DNA from: Streptomyces kurssanovii | Lineage (GTDB): Bacteria; Actinomycetota; Actinomycetes; Streptomycetales; Streptomycetaceae | Direction of reading: 5' to 3' | Assembly (NCBI RefSeq): GCF_014649695.1 | Contig: NZ_BMTN01000003.1 | Coordinates: 496,001-560,000, forward strand | Length of the DNA stretch: 64,000 bases | Shown: piece after piece, positions 36,218-45,171 of the stretch | How positions within the stretch are numbered: the first letter of the stretch is position 1 | Layout of the letters: every line of letters begins with the position of its first letter | The notes under the pieces: model-generated | What the model was told of the DNA's origin: nothing | Seen by the model: only the letters and a program-made list of their open reading frames with translations | The model's database searches: none | Translations under genes and position numbers: made by a program

Positions 36218-37585
36218 TTACGCGCCGCTCGCCCTGAGCATGTCCTCGCGCTCGACGATCTTCACGCGCTCGCGTCCCTGCGGCTCGCCCAGTGCCTTCT
36301 CCGCGGCGTCGAGCTTGTACCAGCCCTCCCACGTCGTCCAGCGGACGCCGCGGGAGGCGAGGAAGGCCTCGACGGCCTCCGGCTCCGGCGACGCCGGGGT
36401 CTGGAGGCGGCCCTGCGCGTAGTCGTCCAGCAGGTTCGCGACGGTCTCGTTCGCGTCGCCCTTGGTGTGGCCGATGAGGCCGACCGGGCCGCGTCGGATC
36501 CAGCCCGTGACGTACGTCGAGTCCAGGTGCTCCCCGGACTCCTCGATCACCCGGCCGCCCTCGTCCGGGACCGTGCCCGACGCCACGTCCCAGGGGAGCT
36601 TCGGCAGCTCGTCGGAGAGGTAGCCCACGGCCCGGTAGACCGCCGTGACGTCCCAGTCCTTGAACTCGCCGGTGCCCTTCACGTTCCCCGTGCCGTCGAG
36701 CGCAGTGCGCTCGGTGCGCAGGCCCACGACCTTGCCGTCCTCGCCGAGGATCTCGGCGGGCGACTCGAAGAAGTGCAGGAACAGCTTGTGCGGCCGGTCG
36801 CCGGTGTCGCGGATCGCCCAGTTCTCCAGGGTCTTCGCGACCATGTCGGCCTGCTTGTTGCCGCGGCGGGTCTCGATCGAGCCCTCGTCGTAGTCGATGT
36901 CCTCGGGGTCGACGATGACCTCGATGTTGGGGGAGTGGTCCAGCTCGCGCAGCTCCATCGGGCTGAACTTGGCCTGCGCCGGGCCGCGCCGTCCGAAGAC
37001 ATGGACCTCGAGCGCCTTGTTGGCCTTGAGGCCCTCGTGGACGTTCGGCGGGATCTCGGTCGGCAGCAGCTCGTCCGCCGTCTTCGCCAGGATGCGCGCC
37101 ACGTCGAGCGCGACGTTGCCGACACCGAGCACGGCGACCTTCTCCGCCTCAAGCGACCAGGTGCGCGGCCAGTCCGGGTGCCCGTCGTACCAGGACACGA
37201 AGTCGGCGGCGCCGTAGGAGCCCTCCAGCTCGATCCCCGGTATGTCGAGCGCCCGGTCGGCGGTCGCGCCGGTGGAGAAGATCACCGCGTCGTAGTAGGT
37301 GCGGAGGTCGTCGAGGCTGAGGTCGTTGCCGTAGTCGACGTTGCCGAAGAGGCGGATCTGCGGCTTGTCGAGCACCTGATGAAGGGCCGTGATGATGCCC
37401 TTGATCCGCGGGTGGTCGGGGGCGACGCCGTAACGGATCAGGCCGAAAGGCGCGGGCATACGCTCGAAGAGGTCGATGGACACGCCGGGGTCGGCGGCAG
37501 CCACCTCGGACTTCAGCAGCGCATCGGCGGCGTAGATCCCGGCGGGGCCGGCTCCGACGATGGCTACCCGCAGGGGGCGGGGCAT
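36218..37585 (-). CDS. Ferredoxin--NADP+ reductase, FprA type
   Basis: A 455-residue flavoprotein of the adrenodoxin-reductase-like family that passes electrons from NADPH to ferredoxin, for example for P450s or FeS enzymes. The FAD dinucleotide fold is VAIVGAGPAGIYAADAL and the NADP fold is VAVLGVGNVALDVARIL; GRRGPAQAKFS and the C-terminal GWIRRGPVGLIGHTKGDANE are family signatures. The ATG at 37585 has AAGGGA 8 nt upstream, better than the 19-codon-longer start. An iron-box-like sequence lies about 50 nt upstream. Confidence 0.92.
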   Translation of the reverse strand: MPRPLRVAIVGAGPAGIYAADALLKSEVAAADPGVSIDLFERMPAPFGLIRYGVAPDHPRIKGIITALHQVLDKPQIRLFGNVDYGNDLSLDDLRTYYDAVIFSTGATADRALDIPGIELEGSYGAADFVSWYDGHPDWPRTWSLEAEKVAVLGVGNVALDVARILAKTADELLPTEIPPNVHEGLKANKALEVHVFGRRGPAQAKFSPMELRELDHSPNIEVIVDPEDIDYDEGSIETRRGNKQADMVAKTLENWAIRDTGDRPHKLFLHFFESPAEILGEDGKVVGLRTERTALDGTGNVKGTGEFKDWDVTAVYRAVGYLSDELPKLPWDVASGTVPDEGGRVIEESGEHLDSTYVTGWIRRGPVGLIGHTKGDANETVANLLDDYAQGRLQTPASPEPEAVEAFLASRGVRWTTWEGWYKLDAAEKALGEPQGRERVKIVEREDMLRASGA

Positions 37586-37629
37586 GACAGGTTCCCTTCG
37601 AGCGGCGACAACTGGCTCGTCGGTAACCC

Positions 37630-37648
37630 TAAACAAAGGCAAGCCTAA
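37630..37648 (-). promoter_or_regulatory. Iron box-like site (DmdR/IdeR type) upstream of FNR gene
   Basis: TTAGGCTTGCCTTTGTTTA (minus strand) matches 12 of 19 positions of the actinobacterial iron box in its better alignment, with a good half-site TTAGGCTTGCCT. Position, 45-63 nt before the start, suits a repressor. This is a candidate only. Confidence 0.4.
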
Positions 37649-38037
37649 GTCAGTACTCGCCCCTGGCCTATGACCTCATAAGGCTGGCTTATGGCCCCTC
37701 AAAGCTCCCCTTGATGCCGGGGTGGCGGCGACGCCGGCGGCCTGCCCGCCGCGCTCTTGAATCGCCCGAATTCCGCTGCCGGGGCATGAATGCCCGGCGC
37801 CGGCGGCATGGTGTCGTTCCGTCGCGCCCGCGTCCGGACGCGGGCGGCCCGCCGCCTGTTCGAATGGGTCGGCGTATCCGCCGAATACGAACATCCGCCC
37901 GCCCGATTCCTCCCCGGTACGTTTCGCGGCATTCCGGCACGACTCCGGTCGCGGGCCGGGGAATTCTCGTGTGCGCTTGCCGTGGAGCTTTGGCCAAGGC
38001 TCAACACCCTTGCCGAGCAGCCCAGTTGTGGCAGACA
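37649..38037. other. Intergenic stretch without a supported gene
   Basis: No open frame here has a ribosome binding site or Streptomyces codon pattern. The only distinct signal is an inverted repeat CATAAG-GCTGG-CTTATG at 37677-37693. The rest is unremarkable. Confidence 0.6.
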
Positions 38038-38054
38038 TACTCTTGATCAGAGTA
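38038..38054 (+). promoter_or_regulatory. Inverted repeat in the promoter region of the two-gene small operon
   Basis: TACTCT-TGATC-AGAGTA overlaps a possible -10 (TACTCT) and lies 130 nt before the first small ORF. It looks like an autoregulatory or silencing site. Confidence 0.45.
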
Positions 38055-38184
38055 CTCGCGGAGCGTCACCTTCGTAATGCGATTCGTGAAGCCCACCATG
38101 GAAGGGAAATCATGTGGGGCAGCGACTCGAGACGAAATGGGCCGACGCCATCCGGTGGCGTGCGGAGCAGAGGCGGAGGATGCC

Positions 38185-38364
38185 GTGAACACATTGCGCG
38201 TGGCTCTGAAACGGTCCGGGACCACACTCCCCTCATCGCGCGCCTCGCTGCGTACCGCGCCCGTCCCCGACGCCGTGGACGTTCTCCGGCCGCCCGTGGA
38301 CCGCGGCGGCACGGTCCGCCCGGTCGCCGCCCTGCTGCCCAGGGGCGGGGGCCATACGCCATGA
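38185..38364 (+). CDS. Small hypothetical protein, coupled to the next gene
   Basis: A 59-residue ORF beginning with GTG (MNTLRVALKRSG...). A strong ribosome binding site (GGAGGA, 38175-38180) lies 4 nt upstream, third codon positions are GC-rich from this codon onward, and its stop overlaps the next start as ATGA. I do not recognise the protein; it is basic at the N-terminus and Pro/Gly-rich at the C-terminus. A longer in-frame ATG at 38077 exists but has poor codon bias before 38185. Confidence 0.55.
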   Translation: MNTLRVALKRSGTTLPSSRASLRTAPVPDAVDVLRPPVDRGGTVRPVAALLPRGGGHTP

Positions 38365-38576
38365 CCGTGCCCATCGGTACGTATCTCGTCGACACGAGGA
38401 CCGGCCGCGTGGGCCGGTTCATGGGCGAGGCGGGTCCGTGGCTGAGCCTCAGACCGGTCGGCGGCGGCCGTGAGTGGGAGTGCTCACCGGACCATGTGCG
38501 CCCCGCCACGGCCGCCGAACGGATCAGCGCGACGACGGCGTACGTGAACGCCCGCAGCCGCGGCGAGGTGACCTGA
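38361..38576 (+). CDS. Small conserved Streptomyces protein (unknown function)
   Basis: A 71-residue protein, MTVPIGTYLVDTRTGRVGRF..., with a beta-strand-rich pattern (GTYLVDTRTGRVGRFMG, WLSLRPVGGGREWECSPDHV). Such small proteins are common in Streptomyces beside regulatory genes. It has no signal peptide. Its ATG overlaps the stop of the preceding 59-residue ORF, so the two are translationally coupled. I propose no function. Confidence 0.7.
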   Translation: MTVPIGTYLVDTRTGRVGRFMGEAGPWLSLRPVGGGREWECSPDHVRPATAAERISATTAYVNARSRGEVT

Positions 38577-38616
38577 GGGCGGCGGTCGCCGGCTGCCCGG
38601 AGGCGGCGGCCGGGGA

Positions 38617-39129
38617 TCAGTAGTAGCCCTTCTCGCCGTCCAGCAGCTCACGGATCGTGTCGAGATGACCGGCGTGCCGTGCCGTCTCCTCCACCATGTG
38701 GATCAGCATCCAGCGGAGCGACGCGGCGGCGGAGCGGAAGTCCGGGTGCCGGCCGACCGCGTCGAAGTCGTGGGCAGCGATGATCTCGTCGGAGATCGCG
38801 CACTGCTCGGTGTACTCGTCGAGGAGCTGTGCGAGGGGGACGCCCTCGACCCGCATGTCGGCGTCCTCGGGGTCCTCCGAGAACTGGGGACCATCGGCCG
38901 GGCGGCCGAGGAACAGGACCTCGAACCAGGTCTGCTCGGTCCACCGCAGATGGGAGACGATGCCCGCGACCGTCATGAGCGGAGACGCCGGGAGGACCAC
39001 CCGGTGGGCGTCCTCCTCGGAGAGGCCCTCGCACTTGTAGTGGATGATCGCGCGCTGCATCTGGAACCAGCCGGTCAGCTGTGTCCTCTCGTCCGCGCTG
39101 AAAGGGGGCCGGGTACGGGATATCGCCAT
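38617..39129 (-). CDS. DinB family protein (DUF664)
   Basis: A 170-residue four-helix-bundle protein of the DinB/DUF664 group. The metal-binding His residues appear in GIVSHLRWTEQTWF and in the C-terminal LIHMVEETARHAGHLDTIRELL. Homologues bind nickel or zinc; some are thiol transferases such as mycothiol-dependent enzymes, so a mycothiol link is possible but not shown. The ATG at 39129 begins MAISRT; a TAGCGT lies 8 nt before it, a leaderless-like arrangement. It is divergent from recO. Confidence 0.85.
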   Translation of the reverse strand: MAISRTRPPFSADERTQLTGWFQMQRAIIHYKCEGLSEEDAHRVVLPASPLMTVAGIVSHLRWTEQTWFEVLFLGRPADGPQFSEDPEDADMRVEGVPLAQLLDEYTEQCAISDEIIAAHDFDAVGRHPDFRSAAASLRWMLIHMVEETARHAGHLDTIRELLDGEKGYY

Positions 39130-39256
39130 GGCCGTGGACGCTAGCGCGGCGGCGGCCCCCGCCGCACCGGCATTTGAGCCCCCGTGCCGCCACGCGTACG
39201 TCCCCGATCGGCGAACCCGGGCCAGGTGGCCGCCGCCCGTACGGGAGAATGGGGGC

Positions 39257-40003
39257 ATGAGCCTGTTCCGTGATGACGGTGTCGTCCTGCGCACCCAGAA
39301 GCTGGGTGAGGCCGACCGCATCATCACCCTGCTCACTCGCGGTCACGGCCGGGTGCGCGCGGTCGCCCGCGGGGTGCGGCGCACCAAGTCCAAGTTCGGA
39401 GCGAGGCTCGAGCCCTTCTCCCACGTCGACGTGCAGTTCTTCGCCCGCGGCAGCGAGCTGGTGGGGCGCGGACTGCCGCTGTGCACCCAGTCGGAGACCA
39501 TCGCCCCCTACGGCGGCGGGATCGTCACCGACTACGCCCGGTACACCGCCGGCACCGCCATGCTGGAGACCGCGGAACGCTTCACCGACCACGAGGGCGA
39601 GCCGGCGGTCCAGCAGTACCTGCTGCTCGTCGGCGGACTGCGCAGCCTCTCCCGGGGCGAGCACGCGCCGCACCTGGTGCTCGACGCGTTCCTGCTGCGG
39701 TCCCTCGCCGTCAACGGCTACGCGCCCAGCTTCGACGCCTGCGCGCGCTGCGGGCTGCCCGGCCCCAACCGGTTCTTCTCCGTCGCCGCGGGCGGCGTCA
39801 TATGCGGCGACTGCCGGGTGCCCGGCAGCGTCGTACCCTCTGCGGAGGCCATCGGGCTGCTCAGCGCGCTGCTGACCGGCGACTGGCCGGCCGCGGAGGC
39901 GTGCGAGCCGCGCCATGTCAGGGAGGGCAGCGGACTGGTGTCCGCCTATCTGCACTGGCACCTGGAGCGCGGCCTGCGTTCCCTGAGGTACGTAGAGAAA
40001 TAG
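39257..40003 (+). CDS. recO: DNA repair protein RecO
   Basis: A 248-residue recombination mediator of the RecFOR pathway. The N-terminal OB fold has [20 protein letters not shown] and [16 protein letters not shown]; the C-terminal zinc finger has CARCGLPGP and VICGDCR, all four Cys intact. The frame is open to 39044, but GAGAAT (39245-39250) is 6 nt before the ATG at 39257, so the mRNA is leaderless. It is followed by uppS after 14 nt. Confidence 0.95.
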   Translation: MSLFRDDGVVLRTQKLGEADRIITLLTRGHGRVRAVARGVRRTKSKFGARLEPFSHVDVQFFARGSELVGRGLPLCTQSETIAPYGGGIVTDYARYTAGTAMLETAERFTDHEGEPAVQQYLLLVGGLRSLSRGEHAPHLVLDAFLLRSLAVNGYAPSFDACARCGLPGPNRFFSVAAGGVICGDCRVPGSVVPSAEAIGLLSALLTGDWPAAEACEPRHVREGSGLVSAYLHWHLERGLRSLRYVEK

Positions 40004-40017
40004 GAGATGTGAGCCGC

Positions 40018-40863
40018 ATGGCACGACGCGGAATCCTGGGCCGGTCCCGCCGCGAGTACAAGGTCCCCGAGCCGCACCCGTCCGGCGCCCGCCCGCCCAA
40101 GATCCCGGCGGAGCTGGTGCCGAACCATGTGGCGTGCGTCATGGACGGCAACGGCCGCTGGGCCAAGGAGCGCGGCCTGCCCCGCACCGAGGGGCACAAG
40201 GTCGGCGAGGGCGTCGTGCTCGATGTGCTCAAGGGCTGCCTGGAGATGGGCGTCAAGAACCTGTCCTTGTACGCCTTCTCCACCGAGAACTGGAAGCGTT
40301 CGCCCGACGAGGTGCGCTTCCTGATGAACTTCAACCGTGACGTCATCCGCCGCCGCCGCGACGAGATGGACGAGCTCGGCATCCGTATCCGCTGGGTCGG
40401 CCGGATGCCGAAGATGTGGAAGTCCGTCGTCCAGGAGCTCCAGATCGCCCAGGAGCAGACCGTCGGCAACGACGCGATGACGCTGTACTTCTGCGTCAAC
40501 TACGGTGGCCGGGCCGAGGTCGCCGACGCGGCACAGGCCATCGCGCGCGACGTCGCGGCGGGCAGGCTCGATCCGGGCAAGGTCAACGAGAAGACGTTCG
40601 CGAAGTACCTGTACTACCCGGACATGCCGGACGTCGACCTGTTCCTGCGCCCCAGCGGCGAGCAGCGCATCTCGAACTACCTGATCTGGCAGTCGAGTTA
40701 CGCCGAGATGGTGTTCCAGGACGTGCTGTGGCCGGACTTCGACCGCCGTGATCTGTGGCGCGCCTGCCTCGAGTACGCGCAGCGCGACCGCCGCTTCGGC
40801 GGCGCGATCCCGAACGAGGAGCTCGAGGCGATGCGGGGACGCCCCGACACCCCGGCCTCCTGA
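40018..40863 (+). CDS. uppS: Isoprenyl transferase (undecaprenyl pyrophosphate synthase family)
   Basis: A 281-residue cis-prenyltransferase supplying undecaprenyl diphosphate for cell-wall synthesis. Motifs: [17 protein letters not shown] (catalytic Asp), [13 protein letters not shown], and [18 protein letters not shown] with SYAEMVFQD. The ATG at 40018 follows AGGAG. The recO-uppS order is typical of actinobacteria. Confidence 0.95.
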   Translation: MARRGILGRSRREYKVPEPHPSGARPPKIPAELVPNHVACVMDGNGRWAKERGLPRTEGHKVGEGVVLDVLKGCLEMGVKNLSLYAFSTENWKRSPDEVRFLMNFNRDVIRRRRDEMDELGIRIRWVGRMPKMWKSVVQELQIAQEQTVGNDAMTLYFCVNYGGRAEVADAAQAIARDVAAGRLDPGKVNEKTFAKYLYYPDMPDVDLFLRPSGEQRISNYLIWQSSYAEMVFQDVLWPDFDRRDLWRACLEYAQRDRRFGGAIPNEELEAMRGRPDTPAS

Positions 40864-41001
40864 TCCGGAGGCCGTACGGGACGGTGGTGCCGGGCCCGCG
40901 TACACCGGTCGCGCCCGGCACGGCGTACGCCCCCGGCCCCGCGCGGCCGTGTCCGGCCCGGCCGGTACGATCACAGCTCGTCACCGGACCGGGGAGGGGC
41001 C

Positions 41002-41541
41002 ATGGCCGAGGTGGAGCGACAACAGGCGGGGCAGACGGTGGAACTGGTCTACGAGCCCGTCGCCCGTGACATGGTCTCCGCCCTGCGGGCCCGCACCAGA
41101 GCCACCCCCGCCGGCCGCCGCGTCCGGCGACTGCTGCTCTTCGCCGGTGTGCTGTGCGTCCTCTGCTTCGGCTTCCTCGTGCTGATGGACGCGATGACCT
41201 GGCGTCTGTGGCTCATGCTCTTCGCCGGCGTTCTCGCCTTCGCCTGCCTGTACCTGCTGCCGTGGCTGCAGGGCCGCCAGCTGCACTCGATGGCGGCCCG
41301 GCAGGGCGAGTTCCGTGCCGTCGTCGACGACGTCGGCATCCGGCTGACCACCCGCGACTCCGACGCCACCACCAACTGGGCGATGTACTCGCGGTACGCG
41401 GAGACCGACGACGTGTTCGTCCTCCTCACCGGCGACAAGCACGGCGTCGGGGTCATGGTGCTGCCCAAGCGGGGTGCGACGGAACCGGCCGGCACGGAGC
41501 GGCTGAGGTCCCTGCTCGAAAGGCACCTGGGGAAGGCATGA
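41002..41541 (+). CDS. YcxB-like membrane protein
   Basis: A 179-residue protein with two adjacent TM segments (LLLFAGVLCVLCFGFLVLMD and WLMLFAGVLAFACLYLLPWL) and a C-terminal YcxB-like soluble domain, ending TERLRSLLERHLGKA. The C-terminal part has VDDVGIRLTTRDSDATTNWA and the conserved VFVLLTGDKHGVGVMVLPKR, as in the PH-like YcxB family. GGGGAGG precedes the ATG; a -10-like TACGAT is near 40966. It overlaps the next gene by ATGA. Confidence 0.82.
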   Translation: MAEVERQQAGQTVELVYEPVARDMVSALRARTRATPAGRRVRRLLLFAGVLCVLCFGFLVLMDAMTWRLWLMLFAGVLAFACLYLLPWLQGRQLHSMAARQGEFRAVVDDVGIRLTTRDSDATTNWAMYSRYAETDDVFVLLTGDKHGVGVMVLPKRGATEPAGTERLRSLLERHLGKA

Positions 41542-41873
41542 CCCTGCGCGGCTGCGGCAGCGCCGCGCTCTTCGCGTTCGCCGCCCTCCTCGCCTGGTTC
41601 AGCTTCGGCGTCACGGTCGAGATGGAGACCTTCGCAGGGCTGCGTCCGAACGACGCGGGCATCGCGCTCCTCTTCGCCGTGCTCGCGGCCGGAGCGGCCC
41701 TGTGGGGCCTGCGGCTCGCGGGGCGCCGCTCCGTGCTCGCTCTCGGGGCCACCGTGTGCCTGGCCGCGGCGCTCGTATGGCGTCTCCACACGATCGCGCC
41801 GGCCCTGCACTGCTGGGACCACAACACCGTCGGCCGCGACGCCGACGGGTCCTACGACTGCTTCGACCTCTGA
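41538..41873 (+). CDS. Small membrane protein (unknown function)
   Basis: A 111-residue protein with three hydrophobic segments (AALFAFAALLAWFSFGVTV, GIALLFAVLAAGAALWGLRL, VLALGATVCLAAALVW) and a short C-terminus with CWDHNTVGRDADGSYDC. Its start overlaps the YcxB-like gene by 4 nt, so the two are co-translated. No function is proposed. Confidence 0.8.
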   Translation: MTLRGCGSAALFAFAALLAWFSFGVTVEMETFAGLRPNDAGIALLFAVLAAGAALWGLRLAGRRSVLALGATVCLAAALVWRLHTIAPALHCWDHNTVGRDADGSYDCFDL

Positions 41874-41887
41874 CCCGGCGCACGACA

Positions 41888-41926
41888 GTGGCCCGCACTC
41901 CCGGACGAACCGGGCATGCGGGCCAC
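41888..41926. terminator. Bidirectional terminator between small membrane gene and zur
   Basis: A 10-bp stem GTGGCCCGCA/TGCGGGCCAC encloses an inner CCCGG/CCGGG stem. It lies between convergent genes. Confidence 0.75.
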
Positions 41927-41937
41927 CGCAGCGGTGC

Positions 41938-42369
41938 TCAGACGACCTTCGCCGCGCACTCCGCGCAGGTGCCGAAGATCTCCACCGTGTGGGCCACGTT
42001 CACGAAGCCGTGCTGCGCGGCGATCGCCTCCGCCCACTGCTCCACGGCCGGACCCTCGACCTCCACGGCCTTGCCGCACATGCGGCACACAAGGTGGTGA
42101 TGGTGGTCGTCGGTCGAGCAGCGTCGGTAGACCGACTCGCCCTCGCTGGTGCGCAGCACATCGACCTCACCCGCGTCGGCGAGCGACTGCAGCGTGCGGT
42201 AGACCGTCGTCAGGCCCACCGAGTCGCCGCGGTGCTTGAGCATGTCGTGCAGTTCCTGCGCGCTGCGGAACTCGTCGACCTCGTCGAGCGCCGCCGCCAC
42301 CGCGGCCCGCTGCCGGGTCGACCGGCCTCGCACCGGGGCGGTGTTCCCGCCGGTTGGCGCCGTGGTCAC
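41938..42369 (-). CDS. zur: Zinc uptake regulator Zur (Fur family)
   Basis: A 143-residue Fur-family repressor that binds zinc and represses high-affinity zinc uptake. The winged helix contains SVGLTTVYRTLQSLADAGEV; the His-rich DDHHHHLVCRMCGK and the C-terminal CAEC hold the metal sites. The GTG at 42369 has AGGAGG 6 nt upstream, better than the upstream ATG. Linkage with znuB, znuC and znuA on the same strand, and two Zur boxes before znuA, identify it as Zur rather than iron Fur. Confidence 0.93.
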   Translation of the reverse strand: MTTAPTGGNTAPVRGRSTRQRAAVAAALDEVDEFRSAQELHDMLKHRGDSVGLTTVYRTLQSLADAGEVDVLRTSEGESVYRRCSTDDHHHHLVCRMCGKAVEVEGPAVEQWAEAIAAQHGFVNVAHTVEIFGTCAECAAKVV

Positions 42370-42452
42370 AGGTGCCTCCTCGCTTCGCCCGCACACATGT
42401 CGGGCCATTCTGCCAGGCCCGCGGTCGAACGCGGTGCGGGCCCGTTCCGTGC

Positions 42453-43361
42453 TCAGACCCTGACGTCGTCGCCCGGACGCCGGGTGCCCGGCATCGGGGC
42501 CGTACAGGCCTCCTCGTTCGCGCCGCCGTTCTCCAGCGCCTTCGCCCGCCGCCGCGCCAGTGGCGTGGCCAGGGCGGTCAGCACCACGAACACGGCGATG
42601 GCGAGCATCACAATCGTCGCGCCGGGCGGCACCTCCTGGAAGTAGGAGGTGGTGGTTCCGGCCAAGGCGACCACCACACCGATGGCGACCGCCAGCGCGT
42701 ACGTCGCCTTGAAGGACCGCGAGATCTGCTGGGCGGCCGCCACGGGAACCACCATCAACGCGCTGACCAGCAGCAGGCCGACCACGCGCATGGCGACGCT
42801 GACGGTGACCGCCGCGGTCACGGCGATCAGCAGGTTCAGGGCCCGCACCGGCAGGCCGGTGACCCGGGCGAACTCCTCGTCCTGGCTGACCGCGAACAAC
42901 TGCCGGCGCAGCCCCAGCGACACCAGCACCACGAAGGCCGCGAGCAGCACGATCGCCAGGACGTCCGCGTCGGAGACCGTGGAGAGCGAGCCGAAGAGGT
43001 ACGTGGTCAGCTTGGCGACCGAACCGCCGTCGGAGAGCTCGATCAGCAGGACACCGCCCGCCATACCGCCGTAGAAGAGCATCGCCAGCGCGATGTCGCC
43101 CCGGGTGCGCCCGTAGATGCGGATGAGCTCCATCAGGACGGCGCCGAGGACGGAGACCAGCGTCGCCATCCAGACGGGGTTGGTCGACGTCAGGAAGCCG
43201 AGGCCGACACCGGTCATCGCGACATGGCCGATTCCGTCGCCCATCAGGGCCTGCCGGCGCTGCACCAGATAGATGCCGACGGCCGGGGCGATGATGCCCA
43301 CCAGCAGCGCCGCGAGCAGCGCCCGCTGCATGAACGGGGATTGCAGCATTTCCAGGATCAT
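42453..43361 (-). CDS. znuB: Zinc ABC transporter permease ZnuB
   Basis: A 302-residue permease of the ABC-3 (zinc/manganese) family. About eight hydrophobic segments are visible, with QRRQALMGDGIGHVAMTG and GLLLVSALMVVPVAAAQQ as family-typical regions. The C-terminus is a polar tail (NGGANEEACTAPM). Its ATG overlaps the znuC stop (ATGA), so the two are co-translated. It should pair with ZnuC and ZnuA for zinc import. Confidence 0.92.
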   Translation of the reverse strand: MILEMLQSPFMQRALLAALLVGIIAPAVGIYLVQRRQALMGDGIGHVAMTGVGLGFLTSTNPVWMATLVSVLGAVLMELIRIYGRTRGDIALAMLFYGGMAGGVLLIELSDGGSVAKLTTYLFGSLSTVSDADVLAIVLLAAFVVLVSLGLRRQLFAVSQDEEFARVTGLPVRALNLLIAVTAAVTVSVAMRVVGLLLVSALMVVPVAAAQQISRSFKATYALAVAIGVVVALAGTTTSYFQEVPPGATIVMLAIAVFVVLTALATPLARRRAKALENGGANEEACTAPMPGTRRPGDDVRV

Positions 43362-44122
43362 GTCAGCAGTCCAGTGCGGAGCGGCTCGTCGGCCGCGTGC
43401 GGATGTACGTGGTCGTGACCGGGCAGGGCGTGCTGCCCGACGGCCTCCGGCGGCGGTCCGTCGTGGACGACGCAGCCGTCGCGCAGCACCACGGCGCGGT
43501 CGATCAGCGGCTCCAGCGGGCCGAGCTCGTGCAGCACCAGCAGCACCGTCGTACCGGCCGCGACCTGCTCGCGGAGCGTGGCCGCCAGCACCTCCTGGCT
43601 GGCCAGGTCCACGCCCGCCATCGGCTCGTCCATGATCAGCAGCTCGGGCTCCGCCGCCAGCGCCCGTGCGATCAGCACCCGCTGGTGCTGCCCGCCGGAC
43701 AGCGCGCTCACGGAGTCCTTGGCCCGGTCGGCCAGTCCGACGAGCTCGATGGCGTGCTGCACGGCCGTCCTGTCGGCGCGCGAGGGCAGGCCGAAGCGGG
43801 CGCGCGACAGCCGGCCGGAGGCGACGACCTCGCGGACGGTCGCGGGCACACCACTCGCGGCGGTGGTGCGCTGGGGCACGTAGCCCACCCGCGACCACTG
43901 CCGGAAGCGGCGCAGCTCGGTGCCGAACAGGTCTATCCGGCCGTCGGTGAGCGGCACCTGACCGATCACGGAACGCACGGCGGTCGACTTCCCGGAGCCG
44001 TTGGCGCCGAGCAGGGCGACGACCTCACCCTGGCGCACCGTGAGGTCGATGCCGCGCAGCACGGGCCGGGAGCCGAGCGTCGCCCGTGCTCCGCGGACGG
44101 AAATGACCGGCTCGCTGCTCAT
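43358..44122 (-). CDS. znuC: Zinc ABC transporter ATP-binding protein ZnuC
   Basis: A 254-residue ATPase. Walker A is LLGANGSGKSTAVR, the signature is SALSGGQHQRVLIARAL and Walker B is LLIMDEPMAGVD, with the switch His in LVLHELGPL. The C-terminal tail is His-rich (GQHALPGHDHVHPHAADE), which fits a zinc-handling protein. It is between znuA (29 nt upstream) and znuB (4-nt overlap). Confidence 0.93.
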   Translation of the reverse strand: MSSEPVISVRGARATLGSRPVLRGIDLTVRQGEVVALLGANGSGKSTAVRSVIGQVPLTDGRIDLFGTELRRFRQWSRVGYVPQRTTAASGVPATVREVVASGRLSRARFGLPSRADRTAVQHAIELVGLADRAKDSVSALSGGQHQRVLIARALAAEPELLIMDEPMAGVDLASQEVLAATLREQVAAGTTVLLVLHELGPLEPLIDRAVVLRDGCVVHDGPPPEAVGQHALPGHDHVHPHAADEPLRTGLLT

Positions 44123-44151
44123 GGGGGGCCGCCTCTCCTGGTGGGATCGCG

Positions 44152-45171
44152 TCACTTCGCGCCGAGGGCCTTCTGCAGCGCGGCGAGGTTGGAGCGCATG
44201 ACCTCGATGTAGTCATCGCCCTTGGACCTGTCGGTGATTCCCTCGAGCGGATCGAGGACGTCCGTCCTGAGACCGGTGTCGGAGGCGAGGGTCTTGGCCG
44301 TCTTGTCGCTGGCGAGCGTCTCGAAGAAGACGGTGGTGACCTTGTCCTTCTTCGCGATGCCCTGGAGCTCCTTGATCCGGGCCGGGCTGGGCTCGGACTC
44401 CGGGTCGACGCCCGCGATGCCCTCCTGCTCCAGGCCGTAGCGCGCGGCGAGGTACCCGAAGGCGGAGTGGGTGGTGATGAACGTCTTCGTGGACGAGTTC
44501 TTCAGGCCCTGCTCGAAGTCGGTGTGCAGGGCGGTGAGCTTCGCGACCAGTGCGTCCGTGTTCTTCCGGTAGTCCGCGGCGTGGTCGGGGTCGGCCTTCT
44601 CCATCTGGGCGCCGACACCCTTGGCGACCTCGGCGTACTTCACGGGGTCGAGCCAGACGTGGGGATCGGCGTCGGCCTCGTCCTGGTGCTCCTCGTGGCC
44701 GGCCTCGCTCTCCGCGGCGTGCTCCTCGTGCTCCGCCTCGCTCTCGCCCTCGTGGCCTTCCCCGTGACCGTGGTCGTGGCCGCCGGCGCCGTCGAAGTGC
44801 TCGAACCGCGTGAGCGTCGCGGCGTCCACCTTGTACTTCACGTCCGACTGCTCGATGGCCTTGTCGACGGCGGGCTGGACGCCCTTGAGGTAGAGGATCA
44901 GACCGGAGTCGTTCAGCTCGGCGGTCTGGCGGGGCTTGAGCTCGAGGTCGTGCGGCTCCACACCCGGCTTGGTGAGGGGAGTGACGGTGACATTGGCGCC
45001 ACCGATCTGCTCGGCGAGATACTGCATGGGATAGAACGACGCGGACACCTTCAGCCGGCCGTCGCCGTCCACGCTCGCGGCGTCGGACGTGGAACAGGCG
45101 GACAGGGCCAGGAGGCCGAGCGTGACTGCTCCGGCGGTGGCGGCGGTGGGTATGAGGCGTCGTACGTTCAT
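44152..45171 (-). CDS. znuA: Zinc ABC transporter substrate-binding lipoprotein ZnuA
   Basis: A 339-residue extracellular zinc receptor. The signal peptide ends in the lipobox LSAC. The protein has the cluster A-I fold (YLAEQIGGANVTVTPL, ADPHVWLDPVKYAEVA, ITTHSAFGYLA) and a long His/Glu-rich zinc loop (GGHDHGHGEGHEG...). The start was set at the ATG at 45171 because a promoter overlaps the two upstream in-frame starts; the -10 GAAAAT is 7 nt before it, so the mRNA is leaderless. Two Zur boxes cover the promoter. Confidence 0.92.
   Translation of the reverse strand: MNVRRLIPTAATAGAVTLGLLALSACSTSDAASVDGDGRLKVSASFYPMQYLAEQIGGANVTVTPLTKPGVEPHDLELKPRQTAELNDSGLILYLKGVQPAVDKAIEQSDVKYKVDAATLTRFEHFDGAGGHDHGHGEGHEGESEAEHEEHAAESEAGHEEHQDEADADPHVWLDPVKYAEVAKGVGAQMEKADPDHAADYRKNTDALVAKLTALHTDFEQGLKNSSTKTFITTHSAFGYLAARYGLEQEGIAGVDPESEPSPARIKELQGIAKKDKVTTVFFETLASDKTAKTLASDTGLRTDVLDPLEGITDRSKGDDYIEVMRSNLAALQKALGAK

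Noticed and set aside
44640-44810. Repetitive His/Glu codon tract in znuA.
   Set aside because: It encodes the normal histidine-rich zinc loop of ZnuA, not a separate repeat element.
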